Source: Pseudomonas sp. FP2309 (lineage in GTDB: Bacteria > Pseudomonadota > Gammaproteobacteria > Pseudomonadales > Pseudomonadaceae). Taken from it: a stretch of DNA of 64,000 bases. The notes below the pieces were generated by a model. It searched no databases. It saw only the letters and a list, made by a program, of their open reading frames with translations, and had not been told where the DNA came from. Positions within the stretch are counted from its first letter, which is position 1. Each line of letters begins with the position of its first letter. Below are positions 25,689 through 33,821 of the stretch, piece by piece. The stretch is from contig NZ_CP117439.1 in assembly GCF_030687575.1 (NCBI RefSeq), positions 3,587,501-3,651,500 of the forward strand, given 5' to 3'. Both the position numbers and the translations under genes were made by a program.

Positions 25689-27893
25689 TCAGCCCCCAGG
25701 CTTCAACAACTGCATCTGCTGGCGATAATCATCCGTCACCTGCCTCGCCTGGCTGCTGCTGGTAATGACCCTCGGCGTAATCAACACAATCAGCTCCGTG
25801 CGGTCCTTGGACTTGCTGGTAGTGCCAAACAACCAGCGCAACCCCGGAATTTTGCCCAGATACGGCACCGCACTCACAGACTCCGCGTTGTCCTGCTTGA
25901 TCAAGCCGCCCAACAACACCGTCTGGCCGCTCTGCACTGCTACCTGGGTGGACACCGAGCGCGTCGAGATCCTCGGATTAGCCGGCGTGTCGCCGTTGTT
26001 GCTCGCCTGATCCTGCGCATCGCTGACCTGCTGCTGAATATCCATGTACACCAACCCGCCCGGATTGATGCGCGGCACCACATCCAGGATCACCCCGGTC
26101 TGCACGTATTCAACGCTGCTCAACGTGGTGTCGGAGGTGCCCGTGTTGACCGTGGTCTGGCTGATCGGGATGTTGTCGCCCACCTGAATCTGCGCCGGCT
26201 GGTTGTTCATCACCACCAGCGACGGCGCCGACAGCACTTGGGTGCGGCCGTTGGTTTCCAGCGCGTGCAGTGCCACTTGCAAGTTGGAACTGACGAAGGA
26301 GTAGAACAACGAATCCGCCGCGCCCAACCCGGCCGCACCACCGCCCAGCGCGCCTTGGCTGCCGGAGGCGTTGGCCACAGTGGTGCTGGTGGAATTACCG
26401 GCCAGCCGCCCCAGGTACCACTGCACGCCAAGGTCCAATTCACCGGTGAGTTTGACCTCGAGGATGCGCGTTTCGATCTGCACTTGCAGCGGCGGATTGT
26501 CGAGGCGCTTGATCGCCGATTCGATCTCCTTCCACTGCACCGGTCGTGTACGCACCAGCAGTTGGTTGCTGCTTTTTTGCGCGGTGATGCGGGTGCCGGC
26601 GTCGAGGCTTTTGGCCGGGGCGCCTTCGGTGGTGTCCGGCTCGGCACTGTCCTCGGCTTCGGACGCTTGGGCTTGATCGTCGACGACAGGCGAGGTGTCA
26701 TTCAGTCCGCCCGGCGTGCTGCCGGCGGTGCTGTTGGTGCCCGGTGACGACAAGGTCGCCGTGCGCAGACCGGGGGCGACTTTGGCCGGCGCATCGTCCT
26801 TGATCGCCCCGCTGCCGTAGATCTGTCGCAGGTATTTGGCCAGGTCGGTGGCCTTCATGTTGCGCACGTCGTAGACGTACATCTGCGGTTCGTTGCCGCC
26901 GCCTTCGTCGATGGTGTGGATCCAGTCACCGACCTCACTCAGGTACTGCGGCTGGGACGAGATCGCCACCACCGAGTTGGTGCGCTCGATGGGCAGGAAC
27001 CGCACCATGCCCGCCAACGGCATGCCGCTGTCGGGGCCGAACATCTTTTGCAGTTCGGGCATCAGCTCGGCCACCGAGGCCCGTTGCAGACCGAACACAC
27101 CGACCGACATGCCTTTGAGCCAGTCCACATCAAAGGTGTCGATGGTGTCCTGGTAGTTGGCCAATTCTTCCGGCGTACCGGCCAGGCTCAGTACATTGCG
27201 CGCCGGGTCCACCAGCAAAAAAGCGTTCTCGCGGGCGAACGGCTTGAGCAGTTTCTGCATCTCGGTGGCGGAGATATAGCGCAGCGGAAACAGCCGCGCC
27301 GACAAGCCGCTGGACGGCTGCGACACGCGCATTTGCGGCACCAGCTTGCCCGCCAACGCCTGGTTGGCCGGCAGGATCACATAGCGGTTGCCCTGTTTGA
27401 TCATGGCGTTGTCGGTCCAGGACAGCAGGGTTTCGAGAATCGACAACGCCTGCTGCTTGTTCACCGGTTTGGAGGTGGAAAAACTTACATTGCCCTTCAC
27501 GCCCTGGGCGATGCTGTAGTTCTCGTGCAGCAAGTCGCCCATCACACTGTTGATCACCGCCTCGATCGGCTGGTCGGCAAAGTTGAACACGATGTCACCG
27601 CCACCCTCCTCCTTTACCGCCGCCACAGCCGGTGGACGCACGAACTGCTGGTTGCCGCGGATCAGTTGGCGCTGGGCTGGGGCTCTTGTGGCGGGCTGGC
27701 CGCTGTCGAGCGGCGTGCGCTCGCTGGCCGGGTCGACGGGGGGGCGCTGCGCGCCGGTGCCTTGCATCGCCTCATGCAACAGCGCGTCGTCCGGGTCGAG
27801 ATGGTCGGGGAATGTGCCGCAACCGCCGAGGGAAACAGCGGTCGCCAGGCAAAGCACGGTGGTGCGCAAGGCGTCAGGGAATGTATCGATCAA
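25689..27893 (-). CDS. gspD: Type II secretion outer-membrane secretin GspD
   Basis: 734 residues. The start is a TTG at 27893, overlapping the stop of the upstream gene (TTGA); no ATG lies near the signal sequence. A lipobox (S-L-G-G-C-G) near residue 27 suggests a lipid-anchored secretin. N0/N1 domains begin near residue 85 (D-I-V-F-N-F-A-D-Q-P-I-E). A Ser/Asp-rich insertion (about 400-440) precedes the secretin core with L-G-V-Q-W-Y-L, V-L-S-A-P-S-L-V-V and the final V-L-L-G-G-L-I, G-L-R-W-L-F-G and R-T-E-L-I-V-L-I-T-P-R-V-I. It forms the outer-membrane channel. Last gene of the operon. Confidence 0.95.
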   Translation of the reverse strand: MIDTFPDALRTTVLCLATAVSLGGCGTFPDHLDPDDALLHEAMQGTGAQRPPVDPASERTPLDSGQPATRAPAQRQLIRGNQQFVRPPAVAAVKEEGGGDIVFNFADQPIEAVINSVMGDLLHENYSIAQGVKGNVSFSTSKPVNKQQALSILETLLSWTDNAMIKQGNRYVILPANQALAGKLVPQMRVSQPSSGLSARLFPLRYISATEMQKLLKPFARENAFLLVDPARNVLSLAGTPEELANYQDTIDTFDVDWLKGMSVGVFGLQRASVAELMPELQKMFGPDSGMPLAGMVRFLPIERTNSVVAISSQPQYLSEVGDWIHTIDEGGGNEPQMYVYDVRNMKATDLAKYLRQIYGSGAIKDDAPAKVAPGLRTATLSSPGTNSTAGSTPGGLNDTSPVVDDQAQASEAEDSAEPDTTEGAPAKSLDAGTRITAQKSSNQLLVRTRPVQWKEIESAIKRLDNPPLQVQIETRILEVKLTGELDLGVQWYLGRLAGNSTSTTVANASGSQGALGGGAAGLGAADSLFYSFVSSNLQVALHALETNGRTQVLSAPSLVVMNNQPAQIQVGDNIPISQTTVNTGTSDTTLSSVEYVQTGVILDVVPRINPGGLVYMDIQQQVSDAQDQASNNGDTPANPRISTRSVSTQVAVQSGQTVLLGGLIKQDNAESVSAVPYLGKIPGLRWLFGTTSKSKDRTELIVLITPRVITSSSQARQVTDDYRQQMQLLKPGG

Positions 27894-28414
27894 GGGGTTG
27901 GCTCGTGAGGAAGGGTAATCGGGGCGGTGCTGGACGGCGGCGGCAAACGCAAGGCCCGCAGGCTCAGGGTTTGGCTGCGGCCGTCTTGCACAAAGCGGGC
28001 GTCGCGCGGGGTCAGGTGCTCCAGGCGCCAGCCATTGGGCAGGGTCTGGTTTTGATGAACTTTGAGCGGCGGGCCGTCGGCCCGTTTGAGCAGCGCCACG
28101 CGCAGGTCGCCGTCCAGCACGATGCCGGTCAGGGTCAGGCTCGACAGGCTGGAAACCGCCGCCTGGCCGATCGCACGGTCCGGACTGCGGTCGGTGCTGA
28201 ACAGCGGCGCCTGCCAGGTGCCGGCCAGGCTGTCGAGGCTGACTTGCGGCGCGGCCAGCACCTTGGCCGAAGCACTCGCGCTGGCGCTGGGTGCGGGTTC
28301 CGGCAGCCACTGCGGGGCATCGCCGATGCTGCTCAAAATACCCAGCATCAGCACGCCCAGGGCGGCGGACAAACCGAGCAAGCCCCACTCGATGGGGCGC
28401 AGTGCATTGATCAT
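27890..28414 (-). CDS. GspC/GspN-like T2SS inner-membrane protein
   Basis: 174 residues. It has a short cytoplasmic N-terminus, one TM helix (about 12-30), an Ala/Ser-rich periplasmic linker (residues 40-50) and a small beta domain with L-T-G-I-V-L-D-G-D-L-R-V-A-L-L and N-Q-T-L-P-N-G-W-R-L-E. That is the pattern of the GspC homology region (shared with XpsN-type proteins), which links the inner-membrane platform to the secretin. There is no PDZ or coiled-coil domain, so it is shorter than classical GspC. It lies between gspM and gspD with 4-base overlaps on both sides. Confidence 0.75.
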   Translation of the reverse strand: MINALRPIEWGLLGLSAALGVLMLGILSSIGDAPQWLPEPAPSASASASAKVLAAPQVSLDSLAGTWQAPLFSTDRSPDRAIGQAAVSSLSSLTLTGIVLDGDLRVALLKRADGPPLKVHQNQTLPNGWRLEHLTPRDARFVQDGRSQTLSLRALRLPPPSSTAPITLPHEPTP

Positions 28415-29022
28415 CGGGCCTCCTGCCCGGCACCGGCCGGTTGCAGGTAACCGCGCACCAGCAGGTGCACCACCAGTTTGCCGGCGCCGCCGGTGGCGGG
28501 CGCATCCGGTCGACGGCGGATGCTCATGTCATCCACGAACAGAAACGGGCGCTGATACTCCAGTTCATGCAGGATCGCGGTCAGCGGTTCGATGGCGCAG
28601 TTGAGGGTCAGGCTGACCTTGACCTGGCGATACGGCTCGGCATCGTCCTGCTCCGGGGTGATCGGCATGCGCTGGGTGAGCATGCAGCCGCCGCCGAGGC
28701 CGGCGCGGCTGTTGATCAGGTCGGCAATGCGCTGCATCAGGTCGGCCGCGACCGCGCTGGGATCGTCACCGGGCAACAGGCTGGTGCTGCTGGCCGGGCC
28801 CTGTCGCGCCTGTTCCAACTGCTCGCGCAGGCCCTGCTCCTGGCGCAGCACGCCGGCATAGCGCTGCTGTTGTTCGCGCAGCTGTTCGGCCTGCTCGCCC
28901 ATGGCACGCAAGGGGCCGGCAAACCAGCTATCGATCAACAACCAGTAAGCGCCGCCCAGTACCAGGGCCAGGCCGATCAAGGCCGCGCCACGGCGTTCAC
29001 GGGGTGTCAGTGGTCGGCGCAT
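28411..29022 (-). CDS. gspM: Type II secretion protein GspM
   Basis: 203 residues from the ATG at 29022, within the gspL 3' end. A single TM helix (about 14-33) is followed by a Gln/Arg/Glu-rich coiled coil (about 40-75) and a ferredoxin-like periplasmic domain with L-H-E-L-E-Y-Q-R-P-F-L-F-V-D-D-M. This is the GspM plan that partners GspL in the inner-membrane platform. The neighbours gspL upstream and gspC/N downstream agree. Confidence 0.85.
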   Translation of the reverse strand: MRRPLTPRERRGAALIGLALVLGGAYWLLIDSWFAGPLRAMGEQAEQLREQQQRYAGVLRQEQGLREQLEQARQGPASSTSLLPGDDPSAVAADLMQRIADLINSRAGLGGGCMLTQRMPITPEQDDAEPYRQVKVSLTLNCAIEPLTAILHELEYQRPFLFVDDMSIRRRPDAPATGGAGKLVVHLLVRGYLQPAGAGQEAR

Positions 29023-30028
29023 CGGCGGCCTCCTGGTGCAGATGGGCGCGCAAGGAAAACTGGTCCTTGCCGGTTTGCGCATCGGGTTGGATCACCCCTT
29101 CGAACTTGGCGTTCTGCAGACTGCGGCAGTTCTTGATGCGGGCGATCAGGGCACTGGCCTTGGCGCTTTGCCCTGAAAAGGACACCTCGGCGCCGTCGTT
29201 GACGTCCAATTCGTCGATCCATGTGTCGGGCGGCAGGCAGGCGGTTAACTCGTTGAGCAGCGCAGCCAACGGCGGCTGGGCGGTCTTGCGGCGGATCAGA
29301 TACTGGGCCGCGCCCCGGGTGTTGAGCAATTGCTGGCGCAGCGCCTGGACCTGGGCAACCTGGGCCTTTTGCGCGCGTACGCTCTGTTGCATGGCCTCGA
29401 GCACGCGCTGGCGGTCGTCGAGCCACAGCACCATGGCGCCAACCAGCAGCGCCCCGCACAGCCACGGCAGGCTGCGTTGCAGGCCTTTGCCCGTGGGGCG
29501 CTGGCGCGGGCGCAGCGGTGTGGGCAGCAAGTCAATGCCCATGGGCGTGCCGGTCGCATCCGCCACATCCACCGCATGGGGCTGCAAGCCGAGGGTGGTG
29601 CAGTCGCTGAGGATCTGGTCCAGACGCTCGCGCAGCATCGCCACCAGGGTCACGTGCACATGCTTGGCGCTGCGCCGCTCCTGGCGCGCGACAAAGTACA
29701 GCTGCGCGGCCTCGAACGGGGTGAAGCGGTCCAGTTCATAGCCGACCACGGTCGACAGGTTGCGCGCGGCGGCCAAGGGCAATTGCAGGGTTTGCACCAA
29801 CACCGCATCCGGCGCCAGCAGCAACACCTGGCGCGCCTCACCGGAAGGTGCGTTCACGGGCGCAGTGAGCGGCCACGGGTACAGGTGCTCGGGGATGTCA
29901 TGCAATGACAACCAGCGGGGCAGGCAGTCGCGCAGCTCCTTGACCCACAAGCGCCAGCCCTGCTGCAGCAGGCTGCCGTGCCAGCGCCGGGCGAGCGGCT
30001 CAAGCCGCGACGTCAGGTGTTCATTCAT
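28997..30028 (-). CDS. gspL: Type II secretion protein GspL (PilN-like domain)
   Basis: 343 residues from the ATG at 30028, overlapping the gspK stop. The N-terminal half (1-180) resembles the actin-like cytoplasmic domain of GspL (L-D-R-F-T-P-F-E-A-A-Q-L-Y). A TM helix near 200-217 precedes a periplasmic PilN-like domain (Y-L-I-R-R-K-T-A-Q-P-P-L, then D-T-W-I-D-E-L). It links the GspE ATPase to the membrane platform through GspM. It overlaps gspM by 26 bases. Confidence 0.85.
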   Translation of the reverse strand: MNEHLTSRLEPLARRWHGSLLQQGWRLWVKELRDCLPRWLSLHDIPEHLYPWPLTAPVNAPSGEARQVLLLAPDAVLVQTLQLPLAAARNLSTVVGYELDRFTPFEAAQLYFVARQERRSAKHVHVTLVAMLRERLDQILSDCTTLGLQPHAVDVADATGTPMGIDLLPTPLRPRQRPTGKGLQRSLPWLCGALLVGAMVLWLDDRQRVLEAMQQSVRAQKAQVAQVQALRQQLLNTRGAAQYLIRRKTAQPPLAALLNELTACLPPDTWIDELDVNDGAEVSFSGQSAKASALIARIKNCRSLQNAKFEGVIQPDAQTGKDQFSLRAHLHQEAADAPTTDTP

Positions 30029-30750
30029 TCTTGCCAACGCAGTACTCGATAAGGTTGTGCGCTACCTTGCGCGGGGCTCAATAAAACCGTGGCTTGCAAC
30101 TCGGCGTGATAGCCGCCGGGGCGTTGCGCGCGGCTGCTCACCACGAGCACGTCGCCGGGGTCGGCGCCCACCGCGCTCGGATGCGGCAGGTTGAGGGCGT
30201 GGCGCATCAACGGGCTGGCGAAGGCCGGGTCGGGCCGGTCCAGGCCGCTCCACAGGCTGACTTCCGGCACCAGCGCGCTGTACAGCGCCTGGCTCATGCC
30301 CGGCAGTTGTCGCACTTCTTCCACCACCCGAAACGGCGCCAGACCCTGGTTTCGGCGCACTTCCAGAGCTCTGGCCACTTGCCTGGCCTGGACCTGTGTG
30401 GCGCCGCACGCCAACGCCAGGCGGGCAAAGTCGGCCACGTCGGCGCTGTGCAGGTACAACTTGCCGCGTTCGCTGCGCAGGCTTACGTGCAACTGCGCGT
30501 CGTCAAATACCAACGCGATTTCACGCCCGTCGACCACCCACTGTTTGCGCTGCAACGGATCGGCCACGGCTTGCATCGCCAGCGCCACGCCCGCCTCGGC
30601 CGCCAGCACCGCTTGGGTGTGCTGGCGATGCCAGGCCGCCTGGCGCGTTTCCAACTGCACCCAACCGGCCAGCCCACCGAGCAACAGGCTGAGCAGAGCC
30701 AGCACCCAGAGCACCAGCAACAGCGCGACACCGCGTTGATGCTTGATCAT
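30025..30750 (-). CDS. gspK: Minor pseudopilin GspK
   Basis: 241 residues. The class III-type leader M-I-K-H-Q-R-G-V-A-L-L-L-V-L-W-V has the prepilin peptidase site after Gly7, with the hydrophobic helix to about residue 29. GspK pseudopilins are larger than the others and lack the usual Glu5, as here. A region with F-R-V-V-E-E-V-R-Q-L-P-G-M matches the helix-hairpin-helix-like insertion of GspK. It caps the pseudopilus tip with GspI and GspJ. Overlaps gspJ by 4 bases and gspL by 4. Confidence 0.9.
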   Translation of the reverse strand: MIKHQRGVALLLVLWVLALLSLLLGGLAGWVQLETRQAAWHRQHTQAVLAAEAGVALAMQAVADPLQRKQWVVDGREIALVFDDAQLHVSLRSERGKLYLHSADVADFARLALACGATQVQARQVARALEVRRNQGLAPFRVVEEVRQLPGMSQALYSALVPEVSLWSGLDRPDPAFASPLMRHALNLPHPSAVGADPGDVLVVSSRAQRPGGYHAELQATVLLSPAQGSAQPYRVLRWQE

Positions 30751-31376
30751 TCGGGCGCCCCGCCGGACAGGTTCAGGCGCAACGCAACCACCTGGGTCAC
30801 CCACTGCACGGGCCCGTCGACGCGCACGGAAATGCGCACGGCGGACGGCAGGCGTCTGGTCCACGGCCACGCGTTGATCCAGCCGGTGGCCTGACCCTTT
30901 GGCGACACGCCGCGATAGCTGAACTGCAGGTCTTCAACCCCTTTGAGCAACACCTGCGGTTCGCTGCGCGAGGCTGGCACGCTGACCTGCGCCCTGGACT
31001 CGAACTGGGCGAACGCCACCTGCAAATCGCGCGGTGCCTCGGCGCCGGTCAACTGCAAGGTGAAGCGCTGAATACCGCCACCCAGCACGCCGGGCAGGGT
31101 CGCGACAAATTGCATGCGCTGCGGCTCGCCGACGAAAAAACCATCGACCTGGCTGTCGTCTTCGGTGACATCCAACGGCAATGCCTCGCTGATGGCGGTG
31201 CGCAAAAACTGCTGGGCGGCGCGCATTTCATCCAGGCTGACCGTGTAGCGCTGGGCCTTGAGCACCGCGCGATTGGCGCCGAGCAACGCGCCGCCCACCA
31301 GGGTCAGCAACACCCCCAGCAGGCTGAGCACGATCAGGACCTCGAGCAGGGTAAAGCCCTGCTGACGCCGCGTCAC
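30747..31376 (-). CDS. gspJ: Minor pseudopilin GspJ
   Basis: 209 residues with a prepilin leader Q-Q-G-F-T-L-L-E-V-L-I-V-L-S-L-L-G (cleavage before Phe8, Glu5 of the mature form present), a hydrophobic N-terminal helix, and a C-terminal beta domain of GspJ type (V-L-L-K-G-V-E-D-L-Q-F-S-Y). Part of the pseudopilus tip complex. Overlaps gspI and gspK by 4 bases each. Confidence 0.9.
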   Translation of the reverse strand: MTRRQQGFTLLEVLIVLSLLGVLLTLVGGALLGANRAVLKAQRYTVSLDEMRAAQQFLRTAISEALPLDVTEDDSQVDGFFVGEPQRMQFVATLPGVLGGGIQRFTLQLTGAEAPRDLQVAFAQFESRAQVSVPASRSEPQVLLKGVEDLQFSYRGVSPKGQATGWINAWPWTRRLPSAVRISVRVDGPVQWVTQVVALRLNLSGGAPE

Positions 31377-31735
31377 AAACCGACCCCGGACGTTCGCAGC
31401 TTCAAGGTGCTGAACTGCGCCTGGCGCGGGCCTTCACTGACCGTCAGGTCCAGACGAAACAGATGCGCCTGGCCGACACGGCCGGGCTGCCGGGCGATGC
31501 GCAGTTGCCAGGCGATGCCGTCCAACTCGCCCTGGCGCGTACCGCTGGCCAACGGTCCCGCACCCTCCTGGTCCATCACACTCAAGGCGGCATGGGTCAG
31601 GCGGTCGCTATGGGCCACGTGCAATAACGCGCGCGCGCTCTGGCCGAAGGCGACCAGCAGCACCGTGCAACAGATCGCCATGAGCGTCAGGGCGGCGAGC
31701 ATTTCCAGCAAGGTGAAACCGCGTTGGCGCTTCAT
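31373..31735 (-). CDS. gspI: Minor pseudopilin GspI
   Basis: 120 residues from the ATG at 31735 (MKRQRGFTLLEML), overlapping the gspH stop. The leader K-R-Q-R-G-F-T-L-L-E-M-L and helix are typical; the small globular domain contains A-W-Q-L-R-I-A-R-Q-P-G. The size matches GspI. It initiates assembly of the pseudopilus tip with GspJ and GspK. A longer start at 31789 would overlap gspH and lacks support. Confidence 0.88.
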   Translation of the reverse strand: MKRQRGFTLLEMLAALTLMAICCTVLLVAFGQSARALLHVAHSDRLTHAALSVMDQEGAGPLASGTRQGELDGIAWQLRIARQPGRVGQAHLFRLDLTVSEGPRQAQFSTLKLRTSGVGL

Positions 31736-32163
31736 GGCAAGGCCCTGGATTGCACGCTGCCGGTCAACCAACCGATATCGATGCGCCAACGCCGGCTGCC
31801 ATTGGCCAACAGCAGGTTGCCCCCGGTGGAGCTGCCATCGGGGTAGAACGCCACGGCGGAGCCGGCTTGTTCGGCGGTATGCAGCGTCACGTGCAGGTCG
31901 GCCGGCCAGTATTTTTTCGGGCGCCCCGGCGCCTGCACGCTGAGGTTGCGCAAATCGAACAGCGTGCTTTCGGTGGTGCCGCTGACAATCGCCCGCGCCC
32001 GCGTGCTACGCAACGCCTCCACGATCTGCCCGACCGCCTGACGCTCTTTGGCAGCGCGCAGGCCTTGTTGCAGGCCAAAGCCAACCAACCCGGCCGCGAC
32101 GCTGATCAAGACGATCACCGCCAGCATTTCCAGCAAGGTAAAGCCGCGTTGAGCGTCTGCCAT
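31732..32163 (-). CDS. gspH: Minor pseudopilin GspH
   Basis: 143 residues. Leader A-D-A-Q-R-G-F-T-L-L-E-M-L-A-V-I-V-L-I shows the prepilin peptidase site. The GspH-type globular part includes A-L-R-S-T-R-A-R-A-I-V-S-G and G-G-N-L-L-L-A-N-G. It lies nine bases after gspG and overlaps gspI by 4 bases. GspH links the tip to the major pseudopilin shaft. Confidence 0.9.
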   Translation of the reverse strand: MADAQRGFTLLEMLAVIVLISVAAGLVGFGLQQGLRAAKERQAVGQIVEALRSTRARAIVSGTTESTLFDLRNLSVQAPGRPKKYWPADLHVTLHTAEQAGSAVAFYPDGSSTGGNLLLANGSRRWRIDIGWLTGSVQSRALP

Positions 32164-32172
32164 GGTCGTGGC

Positions 32173-32598
32173 TTATTCCCAGTTGCCCAGGTCGGCGCTG
32201 TAGCCTTCGCCGCCGGGCTGACCGTCCTGGCCGTAGAAGATCAGATCAAACGCGCCGTGCTCACCGGGGAAGCGATAGCCGAAGGCATGGCCGAACGGGT
32301 CCTTTAGATCCGACGGTTTAGCGTACGGGCCGGCCCAACCGGCGCTGTTTCCGGGCTTGTCGACCAGTTGCTGCAGGGTCTTGGGCGGCGAACCGACGTC
32401 CAGTCCATAACTTTCGATCTTCATGCTCAGGCTGGCCAGTTGCGCCTTGCCGGCGCCGTACTTGCCCTTGTCCACATTGCCGCCGACCTGGCGCACCACG
32501 ATGGTCGCGACGATGCCCAGCAGTACGATCACCGCGAGCATTTCCAGCAGGGTAAAACCGCCCTGGCGGCGGGCGTGTTTGAATCGGGTCTGACGCAT
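32173..32598 (-). CDS. gspG: Major pseudopilin GspG
   Basis: 141 residues from the ATG at 32598, which has AGGAAG seven bases upstream. An alternative ATG at 32622 overlaps the gspF stop (ATGA) and would add eight residues. Leader R-R-Q-G-G-F-T-L-L-E-M-L is cleaved before Phe. The C-terminal globular domain has the calcium-loop region D-P-F-G-H-A-F-G-Y-R-F-P and the terminal G-G-E-G-Y-S-A-D-L-G-N-W-E. GspG polymerises into the pseudopilus that pushes substrates through GspD. No prepilin peptidase is in the window, so PilD of the type IV pilus must serve. Confidence 0.93.
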   Translation of the reverse strand: MRQTRFKHARRQGGFTLLEMLAVIVLLGIVATIVVRQVGGNVDKGKYGAGKAQLASLSMKIESYGLDVGSPPKTLQQLVDKPGNSAGWAGPYAKPSDLKDPFGHAFGYRFPGEHGAFDLIFYGQDGQPGGEGYSADLGNWE

Positions 32599-32618
32599 CG
32601 GTTGGCTTCCTTGAGGGT

Positions 32619-33821
32619 TCATATATTGCTGGTCAGGCTCATCAGCGGCAGCATGATCGCCAGCATGATCACCGCCACCAGCACGGCCATGACCACGGTC
32701 AGGGACGGCACCAGCGCGGCGAGCAGGCGGTCGATGCCACGTTTGGCTTCGACATCGAACACCTCGGCGACCTTGAGCAACATGCTGTCGAGTTCACCGG
32801 CCTGTTCGCCGACTTCAATCATTTGCAGGGCCAGGTCCGGCAACAGGGGCTGCGTACCGAACGCGCTGGCCAGGGTGCCGCCGCCCTTGACCGATTCGGC
32901 GGCCTGGGCGACTTGCGCCTGCAGCGCGCGGTTGGTGCACACCTGGCGGGCGATCACCAGCGCTTGCAGCAGCGCCACACCATTGCTGAGCAAGGTGCCC
33001 AGGGTGCGCGCCAGGCGCGCGGCTTCGACCCGTTGCAGCAGCGGGCCAAGAATGCGGATGCCCAATACGCGGCGGTCATAGCGCTCACGGCGCTGGGGAT
33101 CACGCAGGCGTGCGACAAACGTCCATGCGCCGACAATCAACCCGGCCAGCACCGCCAGGCCATAGGCACCGAGGAATTGGCCGAGCCCCAGGATCACCTC
33201 GGTGATGAGCGGGATCGGCACCCCCAGGTCCTTGAAGATCGGCACGAACTGCGGCACCACATACGCCAGCAACAACGCCAGGGAACCGAGCACGCCGACC
33301 ACCAGAAAGGCCGGATAGATCAACGCGTTGATCACCTCGCCCCTGAGCAACTGGCTGCGCTCCAGGTAGTCGCTGAGCTGGATCAGGGTGTTTTCCAGGG
33401 CGCCGCCCGCCTCGCCGGCGCGCACCATGCTCAGGTACAGCGGCGAGAACTGGCCGCCCTCTTCTTCCAGGGCTTTGGACAACGGCTGGCCGGCCTTGAC
33501 CCGCTCGCGGATGCGCTCGATCAACGCACGGACCTGGGGCTGACCGGGTTGCTTGAGCAGAATGCCCAGGGAGCGCTCCAACGGTTGCCCGGCCCCCAGC
33601 AGCGTGGCCAGTTGCTGGGTGAAGCTGACCAACGCCGCGCCGTTCAACTGACCCCGGCCAAACGCGTTGCGCAGCCCTTGGGCACCGGCCAGATCGATGT
33701 GCAATAACAACAAACCGCGCTTGTGCAGCGCAGCGACCGCGGCGTTCTGGTCCGTGGCTTCCAGGGTGCCGCTTTGTGGAGTGCCCTGACTGTCGAGGGC
33801 GCGGTATTTGAACAGGCTCAC
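32619..33821 (-). CDS. gspF: T2SS inner-membrane platform protein GspF
   Basis: 400 residues. Two GspF domains (about 70-190 and 270-390) each contain G-Q-P-L and E-x-G-x-x-G-E-L-D-type features (for example V-R-A-G-E-A-G-G-A-L and I-E-V-G-E-Q-A-G-E-L). Three TM helices lie near 170-190, 220-240 and 375-395. GspF is the polytopic platform that couples GspE to pseudopilus growth. Overlaps gspE and gspG by 4 bases. Confidence 0.95.
   Translation of the reverse strand: MSLFKYRALDSQGTPQSGTLEATDQNAAVAALHKRGLLLLHIDLAGAQGLRNAFGRGQLNGAALVSFTQQLATLLGAGQPLERSLGILLKQPGQPQVRALIERIRERVKAGQPLSKALEEEGGQFSPLYLSMVRAGEAGGALENTLIQLSDYLERSQLLRGEVINALIYPAFLVVGVLGSLALLLAYVVPQFVPIFKDLGVPIPLITEVILGLGQFLGAYGLAVLAGLIVGAWTFVARLRDPQRRERYDRRVLGIRILGPLLQRVEAARLARTLGTLLSNGVALLQALVIARQVCTNRALQAQVAQAAESVKGGGTLASAFGTQPLLPDLALQMIEVGEQAGELDSMLLKVAEVFDVEAKRGIDRLLAALVPSLTVVMAVLVAVIMLAIMLPLMSLTSNI

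Noticed and set aside
27890..28505. Upstream extension of gspD to a 938-residue product.
   Set aside because: The extension crosses gspC/N in another frame; the signal peptide and overlap show that GspD starts at 27893.
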